Shown here: positions 28,157 through 36,782 of the stretch, one piece after another
Layout: each line of letters begins with the position of its first letter
Numbering within the stretch: position 1 is the stretch's first letter
Source: Pseudomonadota bacterium
GTDB taxonomy: Bacteria; Pseudomonadota; Gammaproteobacteria; Burkholderiales; Burkholderiaceae_C
Direction: 5' to 3'
Assembly (NCBI GenBank): GCA_021805805.1
Contig: JAJZEB010000003.1
Location: 18,411 to 82,410, forward strand
DNA length: 64,000 nt
The notes under the pieces: model-generated
What the model was told of the DNA's origin: nothing
Database searches by the model: none
The model's input: the letters and a program-made list of their open reading frames with translations, nothing else
Position numbers and translations under genes: made by a program

Positions 28157-28237
28157 GCGCGTTGCGCCGCCCGGTGGCGCGGAACGCGCTGACCGGGTCA
28201 GGCCACGACGTCCCGCGCGCGGCTGAACCGCGCGCGG
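28156..28237. other. Two GC hairpins between the OmpA-family and DUF3014 genes
   Basis: AGCGCGTT-GCGCC (28156-28168) pairs with GGCGC-gg-AACGCGCT (28176-28190). Next, CCGCGCGCGG occurs twice (28213-28222 and 28228-28237) around CTGAA, giving a perfect 10-bp stem. Neither has a T-run. They could terminate, stabilise the upstream mRNA, or both. Confidence 0.45.
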
Positions 28238-28280
28238 TCTGCCCGGTGCTCGGCAACGCGCGCCTGACGGAGGGTATGCG

Positions 28281-29147
28281 ATGAAGCGGATGGAAAACGC
28301 CGAGTACATCGCGCTGGTTCTGGTGCTCGCCGGCATCGCGTTCGCCGTGCTGCACTGGGAACGCGTGGTCGGCGTCGTCGATGCCATCGTTCACCATACC
28401 GAGCAGGCCACGGCGCCGACACCTCCGGCTTCGCCCCCTGCCGCGCAGGCTTCGGGAAGCCTGCTTCCCAAGCCCGCGGCCAGCGCGCCAGCGAAGCTGC
28501 AACTGCCGGCATCGACGGCTTCGTTGCCGGCGCTGGCGCACAGCGACCGCTTCGCCGCGCACGCGATCGGCGCGCTGGTCGGCCACGAAGCGTTCGCGCG
28601 CTGGTTCCTGCCCAGATCGCTGCTCGAGCACATCGTCTCGACCATCGACAATCTGGCCCGCCGCCATGTCCCGGTCAGCCACTGGCCGCTGCGCCCGACA
28701 CCCGGCGCGTTGCGCGTGCGCAGCGACGGCACGCAGGTCTGGATCGCCGACGACAACGCGCAGCGCTATGCGCCCTACGTCGCGATGCTGCGCCGGGTGG
28801 ACCCTGCTGCGCTGGTCCGCACCTACCTGCAGCTGTATCCGCTGCTGCAGCAGGCCTGGCGCGAGCTCGGATACCCGCACGGCCAGTTCAACGACCGCCT
28901 GCTGGCCGTGCTGGCCAATCTGCTGGCAGCCCCGCAACCGGCGGCTCCGGTGGCGCTGACGCAGCCTCACGTGCTGTACCTGTATGCCGACCCTGCGCTC
29001 GAGGCGGCGTCGTCGGGGCAGAAGATCCTGATCCGCATCGGACCGCACAACGAGGCGGCGGTCAAACAGTGGCTGCGCCAGGTGCAGACCGATCTTCGCC
29101 GCCACCTGGTTCCGGCGCCGCACGAGTCCACGGCGCCCGGGGACTAG
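28281..29147 (+). CDS. DUF3014 domain protein, membrane-anchored
   Basis: The 288-residue protein has one N-terminal membrane helix (about 8-26), a Pro/Ala-rich linker (about 40-85) and a DUF3014 domain (about 90-280) with FARWFLPRSLLEHIVSTIDNL and YVAMLRRVDPAALVRTYLQLY. The domain is probably periplasmic; its function is unknown. The last 86 bases overlap the 3' end of the convergent AGE-family gene. Confidence 0.78.
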   Translation: MKRMENAEYIALVLVLAGIAFAVLHWERVVGVVDAIVHHTEQATAPTPPASPPAAQASGSLLPKPAASAPAKLQLPASTASLPALAHSDRFAAHAIGALVGHEAFARWFLPRSLLEHIVSTIDNLARRHVPVSHWPLRPTPGALRVRSDGTQVWIADDNAQRYAPYVAMLRRVDPAALVRTYLQLYPLLQQAWRELGYPHGQFNDRLLAVLANLLAAPQPAAPVALTQPHVLYLYADPALEAASSGQKILIRIGPHNEAAVKQWLRQVQTDLRRHLVPAPHESTAPGD

Positions 29148-30375
29148 GCTCTTGCCCGAGCCAGTGCAGCACCTCGTAGCACGCGCCCATCGTGTGGTAA
29201 TCGGTCTTGCCCGGAGGGCTCTTGCGATCGTCCAGCGGCGCGAAATCGGCGCTGCGCACCCGGTACCAGCCGCCGTGGCGGTGGTCGACCAAGTTCCGCC
29301 AGGCCACCTGCCAGATCCGCGTGTACCAGTCCCAGTAGGCGGGGTCGCCGGTGCGCACGGCCAGCGCGGCCGCCGCAGCGAAGCTCTCCGCGTGCACCCA
29401 GAAGTGCTTGTCGGTGTCGTACGCCGAACCGTCGGGCGCGAAGCCGTAGATCAAGCCGCCATGACGCTCGTCCCAGCCGTGGCGCATCGCCGCCGCGAAC
29501 AGCGACTTCGCGCGCTGCAGCAGCCACGGCGGACGCTGATCCGGAGGCAGCCGCTGCTCGAGCTGCAGCAGCAGCTTGGCCCATTCGGTCAAATGCCCGG
29601 TCTGCACTCCCCACGGCCGGAACAAGTCTTCGCGATGCCCGCGGTTGTAGTCCCAGTCGGCGCTCCAGTCCGAGCGATAGTGCTCCCAGACGAGGCCGCC
29701 GCACTGCGCGCCCAGGCCGCGCACCACGGCGTCGGCGAGTCGCAGCGCGTGCTGCACGTAGCGAAAGGAGCCGGTGGCATCGAACGCTGCCAGCATCGCC
29801 TCGCAGGCGTGCATGTTCGCGTTCTGGCCGCGATAAGGGCCGATACGCCAGGCGTCATCGGCCTCGTCGGCGTACAGCCCATGGCGTGGTTCCCAGAAAC
29901 GCATCTGCAAGGTCTCGAACACCGCGTCGGGATCGGCGTCGGCTTCGCCGGCTAGCCGGGCGTGCGCGTGCGCGAGCAAGACGAAGGCTAGCCCGTAGCT
30001 GCGCTGTGCCGGGTCGCGCACCGCGGCGCGGCACCCGTCCCAATCGAGTTCCCAGGCGTAGCGGCCGTCGGCACCGCGGTGCGCGCGCTGCAGAAAGCCG
30101 AGCGCATGGCGCATTGCATCGCGGTGGTACGCATCGCCGAAATGGCGCCAGGCCATCGCGTGGTTGAACACGAACCGCGCGCTGCTGACCAGGTGCCGCG
30201 TGCGCGGGTCGTAGACACTGCCGTCGTCGCGGTAGCCGTGGAACATTCCGCCTCGAGGGTCGCATTCGGCGCCGCGATAGAAAGCGAGGATCGCGGCGAT
30301 GTGCGCACGCAGAAACGCCGGGGCGCGAAAGTCGATCGTGCCGCAGGTGTCCCCCGCGCAGAGCTCGTCGGCCAT
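29062..30375 (-). CDS. AGE-family sugar isomerase/epimerase (mannose isomerase-like)
   Basis: The 437-residue protein has the alpha/alpha barrel of the N-acylglucosamine 2-epimerase family. Likely active-site histidines are H189 (NMHACEAML), H261 (GHLTEWAK), H328 (FWVHAES) and H394 (TDYHTMGACYE). Members interconvert mannose and fructose, epimerise GlcNAc/ManNAc, or act on sulfoquinovose. With a sugar ABC transporter upstream in the same operon and a fructokinase divergent to it, a mannose-to-fructose type isomerase is the best guess. The ATG at 30375 lies 11 bases after the ATPase gene stop. The C-terminal tail after residue 410 is non-conserved and overlaps the DUF3014 gene in antisense. 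Confidence 0.82.
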   Translation of the reverse strand: MADELCAGDTCGTIDFRAPAFLRAHIAAILAFYRGAECDPRGGMFHGYRDDGSVYDPRTRHLVSSARFVFNHAMAWRHFGDAYHRDAMRHALGFLQRAHRGADGRYAWELDWDGCRAAVRDPAQRSYGLAFVLLAHAHARLAGEADADPDAVFETLQMRFWEPRHGLYADEADDAWRIGPYRGQNANMHACEAMLAAFDATGSFRYVQHALRLADAVVRGLGAQCGGLVWEHYRSDWSADWDYNRGHREDLFRPWGVQTGHLTEWAKLLLQLEQRLPPDQRPPWLLQRAKSLFAAAMRHGWDERHGGLIYGFAPDGSAYDTDKHFWVHAESFAAAAALAVRTGDPAYWDWYTRIWQVAWRNLVDHRHGGWYRVRSADFAPLDDRKSPPGKTDYHTMGACYEVLHWLGQEPSPRAPWTRAAPEPGGGEDRSAPGAATV

Positions 30376-30386
30376 CGCGCAGCTGC

Positions 30387-31490
30387 TCAGGCCAGCCGCT
30401 GCTGCGAGCGCGCGTCGAACAGCACCACGCGACCGAGGTCGAAGCACAGCGCGACGATCTGCCCTGCGTGCAGCGTCTCCTCGGGGTCGAGCCGTGCGGT
30501 GATCTCCTGGCCGCCGATGTCGAGCACCGCCAGGATGTCGGCTCCGGTGGGCTCGACGACTTCAACACGCGCCTGCAGCGCCGCGTGCCGTCCGAGCGGC
30601 ACCACGCCGTTGCGTTGCAGCGCGATGGCCTCGGCGCGCACCCCGACGATGACCTCGTCGCTGCTGCGCCGACGCAACGCCGCGTCCGCGCACGGCAACG
30701 CCAGTTGCGCGCCGCCGCCGAACTGCAGCCACGGACCGCCCTCGCCCGAAGACACGGTCGCGCGCAGCAGGTTCATCCGCGGCGATCCCATGAAACCGGC
30801 GACGAACGTGTTCTGCGGCTGGTGGTAGACCTCGTGCGGCGTCCCGATCTGCTGCACGACTCCATCCCTCAGCACCGCGATGCGCGTGGCCAGGGTCATG
30901 GCCTCGATCTGGTCGTGGGTCACGTAGACGATGGTCGCGCGCAGGCTCTGGTGCAGGCGCTTGATTTCGGTGCGCATGTCGAGCCGCAGTTGCGCGTCGA
31001 GGTTCGACAGCGGCTCGTCGAACAGGTAAAGGCGCGGCTCGCGTGCCAGCGCACGCCCGATCGCCACGCGCTGGCGCTGCCCGCCCGACAGCTGTCTGGG
31101 CTTGCGCCCCAGCAGGTGGTCGAGCTGCAGCGTGGACGCGACCTCGCGCACGCGGCGCGTACGCTCTTCGCGCGCGACCTTGCGCATGCGCAGCGGAAAC
31201 GCGATGTTCTGCTCGACGGTCATGTTCGGGTACAGCGCATACGACTGGAACACCATCGAGATGTCGCGGTCGGCGGGCGCAAGGTCGGTGATGTCGCGGC
31301 CGTCGAGGCTGACGCGCCCCCCGCTGGGCTCGTCGAGTCCGGCGATCATGTTCATCAGCGTGCTCTTGCCGCAACCCGATGGCCCGACCAGGACCAGGAA
31401 CTCGCCGTCCTCGAGGTCGATCGAGACGTCGTGCAGCACCGTGACGTTGCCGTAGCGCTTGTGGACCTTGTCCAGATGCAGTCTGGCCAT
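30387..31490 (-). CDS. Sugar ABC transporter ATP-binding protein (MalK/UgpC type)
   Basis: The 367-residue ATPase has Walker A GPSGCGKST (36-44), Q-loop FQSYALYP (81-88), signature LSGGQRQR (134-141) and Walker B LYLFDEP (154-160), followed by a C-terminal TOBE regulatory domain (about 240-365), typical of CUT1 transporters. It is the fourth gene of the operon. The ATG at 31490 matches the family start; 8 extra in-frame residues upstream overlap the permease gene. Confidence 0.92.
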   Translation of the reverse strand: MARLHLDKVHKRYGNVTVLHDVSIDLEDGEFLVLVGPSGCGKSTLMNMIAGLDEPSGGRVSLDGRDITDLAPADRDISMVFQSYALYPNMTVEQNIAFPLRMRKVAREERTRRVREVASTLQLDHLLGRKPRQLSGGQRQRVAIGRALAREPRLYLFDEPLSNLDAQLRLDMRTEIKRLHQSLRATIVYVTHDQIEAMTLATRIAVLRDGVVQQIGTPHEVYHQPQNTFVAGFMGSPRMNLLRATVSSGEGGPWLQFGGGAQLALPCADAALRRRSSDEVIVGVRAEAIALQRNGVVPLGRHAALQARVEVVEPTGADILAVLDIGGQEITARLDPEETLHAGQIVALCFDLGRVVLFDARSQQRLA

Positions 31491-31497
31491 TCCTTGC

Positions 31498-32343
31498 TCA
31501 CCCCTTGACCGCACCGGCCATCAGCCCGCGCACGAAATATTTGCCCGACGCCACGTAGACGATCAGCGTCGGCACCGCGGCGACGATCGCAGCCGCGAAA
31601 TAGACGTTGTACTCCTTGAACCCCATCGAGCTGTTGACCAGGTTGTTCAGCGCCACCGTGACCGGCGAAGTCGCGTCGTTGCCGAAAGTCGAACCGAACA
31701 GAAAGTCGTTCCAGATGTTGGTGAACTGCCAGATCAACGTGACGACGACGATCGGCCCGCTGTTGGGCAGCAGGATGCGAAGCAGCACGCCGAAGAAGCC
31801 CGCGCCGTCCATTCGCGCGCTGCGCACCAGGTCGCGTGGGAAGTGGGCGTAGTAGTTGCGGAAGAACAAAGTCACGAATCCGATGCCGTACACCACGTTG
31901 ACGAAGACCAGCCCGGCGATGGTCCCCGAAAGCCCGAGGGCGCCGAGCAGCCGCGCCATCGGGATCAGCACGATCTGGAACGGTATGAAGACCGAGAACA
32001 GCAGCAGCGCATACAGCAGTTCCGCGCCGCGCAGGCGGTACTGGGTCAGCACGTAGCCGTTGAGCGCGCCGACCGCGGTCGACACCAGCACCGCCGGGAC
32101 GACGATCAGGAACGAATTGGCGAAATACGGCCGCAGCCCCTGCGCCGACACTCCGATCTGCGCGCTGCTCCAGGCACGGGCCCACGGTTGCAGCGTCCAG
32201 TGGCGCGGCCATTGCAACAGCCCGCCGCTCTGGATGTCGCTCAACGGCTTGCACGCGTTGAGCACCATCACCACGAGCGGAGCCAAGCACAGCATGGCCA
32301 GCAGTACGAGAACGCCATGGAACATCCAACGCGAGAATTTCAT
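31498..32343 (-). CDS. Sugar ABC transporter permease (MalG type)
   Basis: The 281-residue inner-membrane protein has six helices and the EAA-like loop ARMDGAGFFGVLLRILLP, which contacts the ATPase. The ATG at 32343 is preferred because GGAGG lies 7 bases upstream; an in-frame GTG two codons earlier is less likely. It is partner to the permease encoded upstream and ends 7 bases before the ATPase start. Confidence 0.9.
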   Translation of the reverse strand: MKFSRWMFHGVLVLLAMLCLAPLVVMVLNACKPLSDIQSGGLLQWPRHWTLQPWARAWSSAQIGVSAQGLRPYFANSFLIVVPAVLVSTAVGALNGYVLTQYRLRGAELLYALLLFSVFIPFQIVLIPMARLLGALGLSGTIAGLVFVNVVYGIGFVTLFFRNYYAHFPRDLVRSARMDGAGFFGVLLRILLPNSGPIVVVTLIWQFTNIWNDFLFGSTFGNDATSPVTVALNNLVNSSMGFKEYNVYFAAAIVAAVPTLIVYVASGKYFVRGLMAGAVKG

Positions 32344-32391
32344 CGCCACCTCCTCTCCGGCTTGCGCGACGCCGCCATGGCGCTTGCTTGG

Positions 32392-33258
32392 TCAGCCGCG
32401 CGCGACGCGCCTGTACTCGTGACGCAGATACGGCAGCACGAACACGACGATCGCGCCGAGCATCAGCACCGAGCTTGCCGACCCGACTCCCATTTCGCTG
32501 CGCGTGAACGTGTACTGGTACATGAAGATCGACGGCAGCCAGGTCGCGTTTCCCGGGCCGCCGCTGGTCATCGCGACGACCAGGTCGTAACAGCGGATCG
32601 CATTGGTCGCCAACACCACCGCGGCCGATGCGAATACCGGGCCGAGTTGCGGCACGATGACATAGAGATAGATCTGCCACGGCCGCGCGCCGTCGATCCG
32701 TGCCGCGTGCACCGGCTCGATGTCCAGGCCGCGCAGCCCGGCGAGGAACATCGCCATCACGAATCCAGCCGATTGCCAGATCGCGGCCAGCGCAACGCAG
32801 TACAGCGCCCGGTCCGAGCGGACGATCCAGTCGAACGTGAAGCCTGTCCAACCGAGGTGGCGAACGATTCCCTGCATGCCGACTGCCGGGTCGAGCAGCC
32901 ACTTCCACGCGGTTCCGGTGACGATGAACGACAACGCCATCGGATAAAGGAAGACGGTCCGCCAGACACCCTCGGCGCGCACGCCCTGCTCGATCATCAC
33001 GGCCAGCAAGAGTCCCAGCAACAGACTCGCGCCGATGTACACGGCGGCATAGATCCAGACGTTGTTCGCCGCGATCCACCAGTTCCGCAACGCCAGCAGC
33101 ACCTGGTAGTTCTGCATGCCGACCAGCTCTGAGCTCGGCAGCATGCGTGACGCAGTCAGCGACAGGTAGCCACTGTAGGCCATGAAGCCATAGACGCAAA
33201 CGGCCACCAGCAGCACGCTGGGACTCAAGACCAGGGCAGGCAACCATCGCGCTTTCAT
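32392..33258 (-). CDS. Sugar ABC transporter permease (MalF type)
   Basis: The 288-residue protein has six membrane helices and the EAA loop AARIDGARPWQIYLYVIVP. It resembles CUT1 permeases for glucose, mannose or alpha-glucosides. A GAGG site precedes ATG 33258. It lies 10 bases after the binding-protein gene and forms the heterodimeric channel with the next permease. Confidence 0.9.
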   Translation of the reverse strand: MKARWLPALVLSPSVLLVAVCVYGFMAYSGYLSLTASRMLPSSELVGMQNYQVLLALRNWWIAANNVWIYAAVYIGASLLLGLLLAVMIEQGVRAEGVWRTVFLYPMALSFIVTGTAWKWLLDPAVGMQGIVRHLGWTGFTFDWIVRSDRALYCVALAAIWQSAGFVMAMFLAGLRGLDIEPVHAARIDGARPWQIYLYVIVPQLGPVFASAAVVLATNAIRCYDLVVAMTSGGPGNATWLPSIFMYQYTFTRSEMGVGSASSVLMLGAIVVFVLPYLRHEYRRVARG

Positions 33259-33268
33259 CGCTTCGACC

Positions 33269-34540
33269 TCAGTACCGGGCGCGCGCCGCTGCGGCCAGCT
33301 GCGCGGCCGCTTGCGCGGGCGTGATCTCGCCGTCGAAAGCGCGCGCGATGATGTCGTAGAAGGCGTGCTGGATCGCAGGCGGCACGGCGTAGCCCTGCGA
33401 CATCGAACCCATCAGCGTGCCGGCCCGGTCGGCCTCGGCCAGATCGGCGATGGCCTTCGCGCCGCAGGCGTTGAACCCGGCGGGCGAGACGCCGAGCAGC
33501 GCCGGCGCGGATCCCTTGACCCGATTGAACCGAGCCTGCACCTCCGGGCTCATCACGTCATCGACCATGCGCGCCTGCGCCGCGCGATCCTTGACGTCGA
33601 AGAACACGAACGCGTCGGAGTTGAACGTCACCGATCCCTGGGTCCCCGGCGTGCGCAGGCACAGGTAGTCCTTGCCGGGAACCCGCCCCGCATGGTTGAA
33701 CTCGCCCAGCGCCCAATCGCCCATCATCTGGAAGCCGGCGCGTCCGTCGATCACCATGCCGGTGGCGACGTTCCAGTCGCGGTTGGCGTATTCACCGTCG
33801 ACATAGCTGCGCAGCGCGCGCAGACGCGTGAACGACGTACGCATCGCTGCCGAGTCGAGCGCGGCCGGTTGCAGCTCGATCAGCGCGCGGCGGTAGAACG
33901 CCGGACCTCCGACCGACAGCACGATGCCATCGAACATGGTCGCGATCTGCCACGGCTGCCCGCCCGCGGCCAGCGGGACGAACCCGGCCTTGCGGACCTT
34001 GTCCAGATCGCTGATGAACGCGCCCCAGTCGCCAGGCGCGCGGTGCACGCCGGCGCGCTCCAGGACCGCCTTGTTGGCCCAGACCCAGTTGCTCGAATGC
34101 ACGTCGATCGGCGCTGCGACCCAGCGTCCTCGGTCCGTGTCGAACGCCTGCAGCGCCTTCGGCACGCGCTGCGCCCAGCCACCGCTGCGCGCCAGCGGTG
34201 TCAGATCCTGCAATGCGCCCTGCGCCGCCCAGTCGCGTATGTCGAAGCCGAGCATCTGCGCAGCGGTCGGCGGATCAGCGGACAGCACCCGTGCGCGCAG
34301 CGTGGTCATGGCCTGTGCACCGCCGCCGCCGGCGATCGGCACGTCGCGCCACTGCACGCCCTGCGCGCGCAGCGTGCGCTCGAGTTCCTTCAGCGCCGAG
34401 GCCTCGCCGCCGGCGGTCCACCAATGCAGCACCTGCACTTCGGCGGCGGCCGCATCCGGCACGACCGCCAGGGGCTGCACCAGCGCGAGAGCAGACGCAT
34501 TGAAAAACGCGATGAAAAATGCGCGGATCGGACGCTTCAC
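33269..34540 (-). CDS. Sugar ABC transporter periplasmic binding protein
   Basis: The 423-residue protein has a Sec signal peptide (about residues 1-33, ending AAAAE) and the class I sugar-binding start VQVLHWWTAGGEA. The rest follows the CUT1 extracellular binding protein pattern, including HSSNWVWANKAVLE and GRAGFQMMGDWALGE. The start is GTG 34540, with GGAG at 34547-34550; there is no suitable ATG. It is the first gene of the five-gene operon. Glucose or mannose is the likely ligand from family resemblance and the linked isomerase. Confidence 0.88.
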   Translation of the reverse strand: MKRPIRAFFIAFFNASALALVQPLAVVPDAAAAEVQVLHWWTAGGEASALKELERTLRAQGVQWRDVPIAGGGGAQAMTTLRARVLSADPPTAAQMLGFDIRDWAAQGALQDLTPLARSGGWAQRVPKALQAFDTDRGRWVAAPIDVHSSNWVWANKAVLERAGVHRAPGDWGAFISDLDKVRKAGFVPLAAGGQPWQIATMFDGIVLSVGGPAFYRRALIELQPAALDSAAMRTSFTRLRALRSYVDGEYANRDWNVATGMVIDGRAGFQMMGDWALGEFNHAGRVPGKDYLCLRTPGTQGSVTFNSDAFVFFDVKDRAAQARMVDDVMSPEVQARFNRVKGSAPALLGVSPAGFNACGAKAIADLAEADRAGTLMGSMSQGYAVPPAIQHAFYDIIARAFDGEITPAQAAAQLAAAARARY

Positions 34541-35031
34541 GGCGATCTCCAGAGAACCGGAAAACGGGCTGCGCGAGTGCTTGCCTCGACGCCCTTTGCG
34601 ACGTAGCTTAGCGACATCGACTTTTCCGGTGATTAAGGGTAAACCCGCGTTTTGTGCTCCGGGCGTTTTCGCAAGACTTTGTATTAATTGAACTTTTCTC
34701 GTCCGCAACAGACCTCACAAAAGCATTCGAAATTCCCCGCACCGCTTGTATTCGGTATTTTTATTACACAAATCGATTCGGCATCTAATATGAAATCCAT
34801 GCTCAACCAGTTGCTCGCCAGATTTTTCAAAAGGCCGAACTGTCCGTCGCAACATTGGTGTGCCCTGACCAGCGGCAACTCCGATGCAAGCGTTGCACGG
34901 CAACACCGGAGGGCGCCGAGCAGCCCATCGAGTCTGCGTGGTGCCGAATTGGCGACAACGGTCGACACCATGGCCGAATTCCCGCACGATGCCGCGGCCA
35001 TTGCGTTGCGGCGCGACAACCGGACAGCGCC
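34541..35031. other. AT-rich divergent control region of the sugar operon and fructokinase
   Basis: This 491-base gap is the most AT-rich stretch in the window (especially 34600-34830). It separates the divergent binding-protein and fructokinase genes. A TAATAT at about 34785-34790 could be a -10 for the fructokinase side. A 115-codon plus-strand ORF crosses it but has neither family resemblance nor the local codon bias. No regulator gene is adjacent, so the controlling protein is probably encoded elsewhere. Confidence 0.5.
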
Positions 35032-35985
35032 ATGATCGCGGTCTGTGGCGAAGCCTTGATGGACGTGTTCGCCGGCACGCCGACACCGACGGGCCTGGCG
35101 CTGGACGCGCGCGTCGGCGGCTCGCCGTTCAACCTCGCGGTCGGCCTGGCGCGGCTGCGCCAGCCGGTCGCGCTGCTCGGCGCGATCTCGACCGACTTCC
35201 TCGGCCAGCGACTGTGGCAGGCGCTGGTCGACGAAGGCGTCGAACCGGGCGCCGTGCGCCGCAGTGCGGCACCGACCACGCTCAGCCTGGTCGGAACCGA
35301 CTCCGGCGGGCACCCGTCGTACGCGTTCCACGGCAGCGCGGGTGCCGACCGCGACCTGCCGCTGGATGCGCTTGCCGCGCTCGACGCGCTGCCGAACGCA
35401 CTGCGCGCGCTGCACCTGGGCTCGTACACGGCGATCGTGCCGCAGGTGGCGTCGACGCTGCGCGCGCTGGTCGAACGCATGCAGCACCGCTGCCTGATCG
35501 CGTACGACCCGAACCTGCGCCTGCAGGTCGAGCCCGATCGCACGCGCTGGCGCGCCATGCTCGACTGGATGCTGCCGCGCGCCGACCTGGTCAAGCTCAG
35601 CGACGAGGATCTGCGGCTGCTCGAACCCGGACTGCCGATCGAAGTCTTCGCGCGCCATGCGCGCGCGCAGGGGTGCGGCTTGCTGATCGTCACCCGCGGC
35701 GCGCACGGCGCGCTGGCCTGGAGCCGCCATGCGCACGCCGCCGCGCCGGCGCAGCCGGTCGCGCTCGTCGACACCGTCGGCGCCGGCGACAGCTTCCAGG
35801 CCGCCACGCTGGCCTGGCTGGCCGAGCACGCGTGCCTGAGCGCGGGCGCGCCGGGCGGACTCGACGCCGACGCGCTGCATGCGCTGCTGCGTTTTGCCAC
35901 GGCCGCGGCCGCGCTGACCTGCGGCAGGCGCGGCGCCGACCTGCCGCGACGCGACGCCATCGATGCCGCGCTGCGCGGCGCCTGA
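35032..35985 (+). CDS. PfkB-family fructokinase
   Basis: The 317-residue sugar kinase has the PfkB signatures GGSPFNLAVGLARL (residues 29-42) and DTVGAGDSFQAA (247-258), with catalytic base D253. The N-terminus MIAVCGEALMDVF fits fructokinases. It would convert fructose made by the AGE-family isomerase into fructose-6-phosphate, closing a short route from imported sugar to glycolysis. The ATG at 35032 starts at the family N-terminus. The gene is divergent from the ABC operon. Confidence 0.87.
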   Translation: MIAVCGEALMDVFAGTPTPTGLALDARVGGSPFNLAVGLARLRQPVALLGAISTDFLGQRLWQALVDEGVEPGAVRRSAAPTTLSLVGTDSGGHPSYAFHGSAGADRDLPLDALAALDALPNALRALHLGSYTAIVPQVASTLRALVERMQHRCLIAYDPNLRLQVEPDRTRWRAMLDWMLPRADLVKLSDEDLRLLEPGLPIEVFARHARAQGCGLLIVTRGAHGALAWSRHAHAAAPAQPVALVDTVGAGDSFQAATLAWLAEHACLSAGAPGGLDADALHALLRFATAAAALTCGRRGADLPRRDAIDAALRGA

Positions 35986-35993
35986 ACGCCGGC

Positions 35994-36782
35994 TCAGTCG
36001 GCGCGCGCGCCGTCCGGCTTTCGCGCCGCGACGAAGCCGGCGATGCGGCGCGCGGTCTCGGCGCTGGCAAAGCACGCGTGCGCGGCTTCGGTTTCGCGTT
36101 CGAGCGCGGCTTCCAGCTCCGCGGTCGCGCCCATGGCGCGCTTGAGCCGGCTGGTGGCGTGCGCTGCGCGCGCGGCCACGCGTCCGGCCAATTCGAGCGC
36201 GACGGCGCCCAGTTGCTCCCTCGGCACCACGCGGTTGACCAGGCCGAGCGCGTACAGGCGCTGCGCATCGAGGCGCTCGCCAAGCACGATCAGCTCCATC
36301 GCGCGCTGGTAGCCGAGCGCGCGCGGCAGCAGCCAGGTCACGCCGCCGGTGACGAAATGCCCGAGTTCCATTTCGGGAAAGAACGCCACTAGGTCGTCGG
36401 CGGCGACGACCAGGTCGCAGTTCAGCATCCACTCGAGACCGCCGCCGACTGCATAGCCGTGCACCGCGCCGACGACCAGCTTGGGACCGTGCATCAGATC
36501 GCGGGTGATGCGCTGGATGCGCGCGCAGGTCGACGCGATGCTGGCCTCGGTCGAGGCCTGCGCGCCGAACTCCTTCAGGTCGTCGCCGGCGCAGAACGCG
36601 CGCCCGGCGCCGGTCAGCACGATCGAACCGGTTGCCGGGTCGGCGTGCGCCGCGTGCAGCGCTTCGTGCAGGTCGTCGAGCAGGCTGCCGCCGATGGCGT
36701 TCAGGCGCTCGGGGCGGTCCAGGGTGACGACGCTGACCGCGCCTTGCGCGTGCAGGCGGACACTGGGGATTCGATCGTTCAT
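35994..36782 (-). CDS. Enoyl-CoA hydratase/isomerase family protein (CaiD-like)
   Basis: The 262-residue crotonase-fold protein has the oxyanion-hole segments GAGRAFCAGDDLKEF and VVGAVHGYAVGGGLEW, and a Glu in FPEMELGHFV. It is not the feruloyl-CoA hydratase/lyase type, whose signature differs in this part. It overlaps the upstream acyl-CoA ligase by four bases (ATGA), so the two probably act in sequence on one CoA ester. The pair resembles carnitine-type CaiD/CaiC, but the substrate is unknown. Confidence 0.8.
   Translation of the reverse strand: MNDRIPSVRLHAQGAVSVVTLDRPERLNAIGGSLLDDLHEALHAAHADPATGSIVLTGAGRAFCAGDDLKEFGAQASTEASIASTCARIQRITRDLMHGPKLVVGAVHGYAVGGGLEWMLNCDLVVAADDLVAFFPEMELGHFVTGGVTWLLPRALGYQRAMELIVLGERLDAQRLYALGLVNRVVPREQLGAVALELAGRVAARAAHATSRLKRAMGATAELEAALERETEAAHACFASAETARRIAGFVAARKPDGARAD

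Noticed and set aside
34688-35035. A 115-codon plus-strand ORF in the AT-rich control region.
   Set aside because: It has no family resemblance, lacks the codon bias of neighbouring genes, runs into the fructokinase start and has no ribosome binding site.
35994-36782. Hydratase as feruloyl-CoA hydratase/lyase with the adjacent ligase as feruloyl-CoA synthetase.
   Set aside because: The central crotonase region lacks the hydratase/lyase signature and the ligase N-terminus resembles the CaiC group; no vanillin dehydrogenase gene is nearby.
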